Assembly (NCBI RefSeq): GCF_023700005.1
Contig: NZ_JAMLJK010000001.1
Coordinates: forward strand, 1-64,000
Direction: 5' to 3'
Length of the DNA stretch: 64,000 nt
From: Larsenimonas rhizosphaerae
GTDB taxonomy: Bacteria > Pseudomonadota > Gammaproteobacteria > Pseudomonadales > Halomonadaceae
Shown one piece after another: positions 60,595 through 64,000 of the stretch (the stretch's first letter is position 1; each line of letters begins with the position of its first letter). The position numbers and the translations under genes were made by a program. The notes beneath the pieces were generated by a model. It saw only the letters and a list, made by a program, of their open reading frames with translations. It was not told the DNA's origin and did not search any database.

Positions 60595-61870
60595 GGGATG
60601 GGTCCTGTTGATAACTCAATTCGTCCCACAGCAGGCGGGGATCGAAACGCATGGCTGCCATCATGGTAATCACGACAACACTGGCAAACGCGATAACGCC
60701 TGCTCCGGGATACACTTCCATGATCGCACCGAGCTGCACCAGTGCGACCAGAAGAGCAACGACAAATACATCGATCATGGACCATCGGCCGATGACCTCG
60801 GTCATGAAGTACAACCGGTGACGTACATGTGGGCGCCAGGGTCTTGGGCGATATACCTTCCAGCATAACCAGGTCAGCGCCATGATCTTGGCGATGGGAA
60901 TCACGACACTGGCGACAAAAATGATCAGGGCGATAGGCCAGTCACCACTGCCGATCAAATGAAGCACACCGGCAATCACGGTCTGTGGGGAGCGATCTCC
61001 CAGCGTTGAAACAGTCATGATGGGCAACAACATGGCTGGTATATAAAGCAGTACGGCGGTCAGCAGCAAGGCCATGGTGGCCTGAATACTGTGAGGCCTC
61101 CGCATGTGCAGGCGCTCATCACAGCGACGACAACGGGGCTTTTTCCCGGTACCAAGGTCATTGATAGCGTGGCATACCGTGCAGCCGGTCATGCCCTGGG
61201 ATGCTCCGGTTTGACCGGCAATGGCATGACGTATCGGGCGATCAGGTCCGGCGATAAAGGTCCAAAGCCAGTCATGATCCATTACGTTGGAGGTCTTGAG
61301 CATTAATACCACAAAGGCGACGTAGGCCCAGAATGACGTGCCAAAGCCGATGCTTGCCAGTGCCAGTACCTTGACCATGCTCACCAGTACGCCAATCAGA
61401 AACACGTCGGCCATCATCCACGGTTGCATTCGCTTCAAAAGCCGCCCCAGCCAGCGCCTTGCCAGTGGGGTATAGCCCCATAGAGGACCGAGGTGCAGAT
61501 AAATGCTGATGAGCAGATAAAGGCCGGGCAATACAATGATGGTCGACCAGATCAGAAGCGACAGCAGCTCATAATGTTCTGCCAGCAGGGTAGTGGCGGC
61601 TTCGGTCAACCCCATCTGACGCAGTACGCCATTGGCTTCGAAGGAGATGAACGTAAAGGGCAGTGAAATACCCAGTGCCACTAGAGCCGCTAAAGCATAC
61701 GCCACCACGTGAGTCGCCGGCTTGTTATGGCGTTGGGCCATGACATGATTGCAGCGCGGGCAATGAGCGGCTTCTCCCGGTGATAGCCGAGGGATCTCGC
61801 TGATCAGGTCACATTCTGTGCATGCTCGCAGAGGAAGCTGAGGAGAAGTGATCGTCAAGGAACCCGACAT
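60563..61870 (-). CDS. pqiA: PqiA membrane protein
   Basis: Inner-membrane partner of PqiB, 435 residues, with two PqiA domains of four helices each. Each domain begins with a zinc-ribbon-like four-cysteine set: CTEC..CPRC near residue 17 and CTVC..CRRC near residue 236. Both domains have a conserved IPAMLLPIMT-type helix or its counterpart. First gene of the lipid-transport operon pqiABC. Its promoter must be in the 290 bases after mnmE. Confidence 0.93.
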   Translation of the reverse strand: MSGSLTITSPQLPLRACTECDLISEIPRLSPGEAAHCPRCNHVMAQRHNKPATHVVAYALAALVALGISLPFTFISFEANGVLRQMGLTEAATTLLAEHYELLSLLIWSTIIVLPGLYLLISIYLHLGPLWGYTPLARRWLGRLLKRMQPWMMADVFLIGVLVSMVKVLALASIGFGTSFWAYVAFVVLMLKTSNVMDHDWLWTFIAGPDRPIRHAIAGQTGASQGMTGCTVCHAINDLGTGKKPRCRRCDERLHMRRPHSIQATMALLLTAVLLYIPAMLLPIMTVSTLGDRSPQTVIAGVLHLIGSGDWPIALIIFVASVVIPIAKIMALTWLCWKVYRPRPWRPHVRHRLYFMTEVIGRWSMIDVFVVALLVALVQLGAIMEVYPGAGVIAFASVVVITMMAAMRFDPRLLWDELSYQQDPSHEQVSSSGEA

Positions 61871-62162
61871 AAATGATCCGGTTGATGGCCTGAGCCATTA
61901 GTATGGCGTTACCCGGGCGGCTTTGCATCCTGCAAGAAGCCGGGAGCGCTGAAAAAATCCTGAAGTAGGAGAAGGGGACCACGGTGGCAAGTCCATCGAG
62001 GATCGACAGGCCGTCGAACAGCGTTACCGGCCCTGTGTCATGGGTATCCAGATCTCGATAATTCATTAAGCCCAATCATAGTGGGCACTCACTTTTATAT
62101 TTTCTGTCCTTCCCTTGTCAGTGCCATGCTGCTGACAGCGTCGTGCGTTTTGTGCACAGGAT

Positions 62163-63524
62163 TTATTTGCCGATACAAAAGTTGCCGAATATTTCTCCGA
62201 GAAGGTCATCGGCAGTAAATTCACCGGTAATCTCACCCAGGGCTTCCTGAGCTGCCCGCAGGTCTTCGGCCAGAAGTTCACCGGCAGAGGCGCCATGCAG
62301 TTGATCAATGCCACTGTCCAGCGCTCGTCCCGCTCGATCAAGCGCATCCAGGTGGCGCCGACGGGCCGAAAACCGGCCTTCGGTAGTTGATGAAAAGCCC
62401 ATGACATCCTTCAGGTGAGCCTTCAGGTGCTCCACGCCATCGCCATTCTGGGCGGAGATCCGCACTACAGGAGGCGTAGAGTGCAAGTCAGCACTTACTT
62501 CTTCACCGGTTGTGTCTACCTTGTTGCGCACCAGTGTCAGCCGCGCCGGATCCGGCAATCGGGAAACAAATTCCGGCCAGATGACCATTGGGTCCAGTGC
62601 CTCGGTCTCAGCGGCATCTACCATCAGCAACACTCGATCTGCCTTTTCGATCTCCTCCCAGGCCCGCTGTACGCCGATACGTTCGACAGCATCCGGAGTG
62701 TCTCTAAGCCCGGCCGTATCCACAACATGCAGCGGCATACCGTCGAGGTGAATGTACTCACGCAAGACGTCTCGCGTCGTGCCGGCGATGTCGGTCACGA
62801 TGGCAGTGTCCTGTTCGGTGAGCCGGTTCAGCAGGCTGGACTTGCCCGCGTTGGGTCGCCCAGCAATGACGACGGTCATGCCTTCGCGCATCAGTGTGCC
62901 CTGTCCTGCGGCCTTTCTTACCGAAGTGAGTACTTGCTTTACTTCGGAAAGCCTGTTGGCGACATGGCCGTCACTCAGAAAATCGATTTCCTCTTCCGGA
63001 AAATCCATGGCGGCTTCAACATAGACACGCAGTTCGATCAGCTGCTGTACCAGTGCCGAAACACGCCTGGAAAAGTCACCCTGAAGCGAACGCAGGGCAT
63101 TTTCAGCGGCCTGGCGCGAGCTGGCATCAATCAGGTCGGCAATGGCTTCGGCCTGGGCAAGGTCGAGCTTGTCATTCAGGAAGGCGCGTTCAGAGAACTC
63201 GCCGGGTCTGGCGAGTCGGGCGCCCAGTTCGATGGCGCGCTCCAGGAGCCAGTCCATGATGACTGGGCCGCCGTGGCCCTGAAGCTCCAGGACATCTTCG
63301 CCGGTGAAGGAGTTGGGCCCCGGAAAGTAAAGCGCCAGCCCCTCGTCCAGTACCTGCCCTGTTGCGCCCATGAATGGGCCGTAATGAGCATGCCGAGGGG
63401 CAGGTTCGAACCCGAGCAGTGCATTGGCAAGCGAGGGAACCCTGGGGCCGGAGAAACGGATGATACCTACACCGCCCCGCCCCGGAGGGGTGGCCAGTGC
63501 ACAGATGGTGTCCTGATCGAGCAT
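62163..63524 (-). CDS. mnmE: tRNA-modification GTPase MnmE
   Basis: GTPase of 453 residues that works with MnmG on wobble uridines. The N-terminal folate-binding domain begins [22 protein letters not shown]; the G domain has [12 protein letters not shown] near residue 224, [17 protein letters not shown] and NKVD; and the C-terminus ends in the catalytic-cysteine motif CIGK. The ATG at 63524 follows AGGAC and matches the family start; the frame from 63602 is longer than usual. yidC and rnpA, its usual neighbours, are absent. Confidence 0.96.
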   Translation of the reverse strand: MLDQDTICALATPPGRGGVGIIRFSGPRVPSLANALLGFEPAPRHAHYGPFMGATGQVLDEGLALYFPGPNSFTGEDVLELQGHGGPVIMDWLLERAIELGARLARPGEFSERAFLNDKLDLAQAEAIADLIDASSRQAAENALRSLQGDFSRRVSALVQQLIELRVYVEAAMDFPEEEIDFLSDGHVANRLSEVKQVLTSVRKAAGQGTLMREGMTVVIAGRPNAGKSSLLNRLTEQDTAIVTDIAGTTRDVLREYIHLDGMPLHVVDTAGLRDTPDAVERIGVQRAWEEIEKADRVLLMVDAAETEALDPMVIWPEFVSRLPDPARLTLVRNKVDTTGEEVSADLHSTPPVVRISAQNGDGVEHLKAHLKDVMGFSSTTEGRFSARRRHLDALDRAGRALDSGIDQLHGASAGELLAEDLRAAQEALGEITGEFTADDLLGEIFGNFCIGK

Positions 63525-63694
63525 GAAATGTCCTGAGTCATGAAAGGCGAGCGGGTATGGCCGCAGTGGATGTATTGTCGATGCTCTCCAGGTGTCTCGC
63601 AAGGCCGGGTCATCGGGCCGCTGCTATAGTGCCTGCATGGTTTGCCGGTTGCTGCAGCGGCCGGCAGAGAGTCAACGATACGTCAGGAGACCGT

Positions 63695-64000
63695 ATGTCC
63701 CGTTCCTTCCATTTTTATGAACCACGTCATGGGCATGAGTTGCCGCATGACCCCTTCAATGCCATCGTGGCACCCCGCCCCATCGGGTGGATTTCATCTC
63801 ATGACGCCGAGGGGAGGCTCAACCTGGCGCCATACAGTTTTTTCAATGCCTTCAATTACACGCCGCCGTTGATCGGGTTTTCAAGCATCGGCTGGAAGGA
63901 CAGTGTGCGTAATATCGAGGCGACCGGGGAGTTCTGCTGGAATCTGGCCACACGTACCCTGGCCGAGCCCATGAACACCAGTTGTGACAGCGTCGATGCC
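63695..64000 (+). CDS. Flavin-reductase-like protein, N-terminal part
   Basis: The first 102 codons of a gene that runs off the window. The protein resembles the FMN-binding flavin reductase-like (PF01613, DIM6/NTAB) family: HDPFNAIVAPRPIGWISS, LAPYSFFNAFNYTPPLIGFS and the NIEATGEFCWNLAT segment. Such proteins bind FMN and act as reductases or oxygenase partners, but the exact role cannot be told. The ATG follows CAGGAG at seven bases. It is divergent from mnmE across 170 bases. Confidence 0.85.
   Translation, partial: MSRSFHFYEPRHGHELPHDPFNAIVAPRPIGWISSHDAEGRLNLAPYSFFNAFNYTPPLIGFSSIGWKDSVRNIEATGEFCWNLATRTLAEPMNTSCDSVDA

Noticed and set aside
61809-62075. Possible 88-residue protein between pqiA and mnmE
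   Set aside because: It has no ribosome-binding site, overlaps the pqiA start and its composition looks random.
63405-63416. tRNA-like T-loop sequence GGTTCGAACCC
   Set aside because: It lies inside mnmE and no acceptor or anticodon stem can be formed around it.
62415-63536. Long open frame (373 codons) antisense to mnmE
   Set aside because: MnmE is complete and conserved on the other strand; the antisense frame has no ribosome-binding site.

Overview
The window looks like a chromosomal segment of a moderately GC-rich gammaproteobacterium, most likely a halophilic or salt-tolerant member of the Halomonadaceae (inference). The reasons are the gene families and orders (rsmG-mnmG overlap, parAB beside the complete atp operon, prlC-yheV, pqiABC, a tkt-epd-pgk cluster, LigB), several sodium-linked or cation-linked carriers, and fairly acidic proteins. 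I see no prophage, insertion sequence, CRISPR array, rRNA or tRNA. Almost all genes are intact housekeeping genes.

Layout. 1-5.9 kb: a lactate module (Dld-II-type Fe-S flavoprotein, LldP permease, divergent LldR) with two LldR/PdhR-type operators. 5.9-16.4 kb: single genes (YdjM-like membrane protein, gamma carbonic anhydrase, NSS transporter, oligopeptidase A plus YheV, SodC, MetF, LpxH-like phosphoesterase, glycerol dehydrogenase) and then ahcY, whose leader carries a clear SAH riboswitch. 16.6-22.6 kb: a CPA1 antiporter with an orphan EIIC-like membrane protein, metK, and a GAF/PAS/GGDEF/EAL protein. Together metF, ahcY and metK place much of the SAM cycle here. 22.9-28.5 kb: tkt, epd and pgk, with a class I aldolase on the opposite strand. 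28.6-31.3 kb: two small unknown proteins around LigB.

31.3-42.9 kb: atpC to atpI, parB, parA, rsmG and mnmG, all on the minus strand. The atp operon has a good sigma70-type promoter in front of atpI. The 480 bp between mnmG and erpA hold four perfect and two near-perfect DnaA boxes beside an AT-rich stretch and are the likely chromosomal origin (oriC). dnaA, rpmH, rnpA and yidC are not in the window, and mnmE lies about 19 kb away from mnmG. 43.4-50.6 kb: erpA, a ClC antiporter, hemJ, thiD, thiE, hemL and a kinase/P-loop fusion.

50.6-54.6 kb is the most interesting segment. A beta carbonic anhydrase and a SulP transporter (a probable bicarbonate or anion uptake pair) are bracketed by two paralogous LuxR/CsgD-family regulators. 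Both regulators carry the four-residue W-[FLM]-[TS]-R motif (WLSR and WMSR) that VpsT of Vibrio cholerae uses to bind cyclic di-GMP. This suggests, but does not prove, an inorganic-carbon or anion module tied to cyclic di-GMP signalling. 54.9-64 kb: rdgB-hemW, an OmpA-like lipoprotein, rlmJ, the pqiABC lipid-transport operon, mnmE, and a flavin-reductase-like gene cut off by the window end.

Functions are from family recognition by eye. No database search was run, so substrate-level calls for transporters and all regulatory calls are inferences.
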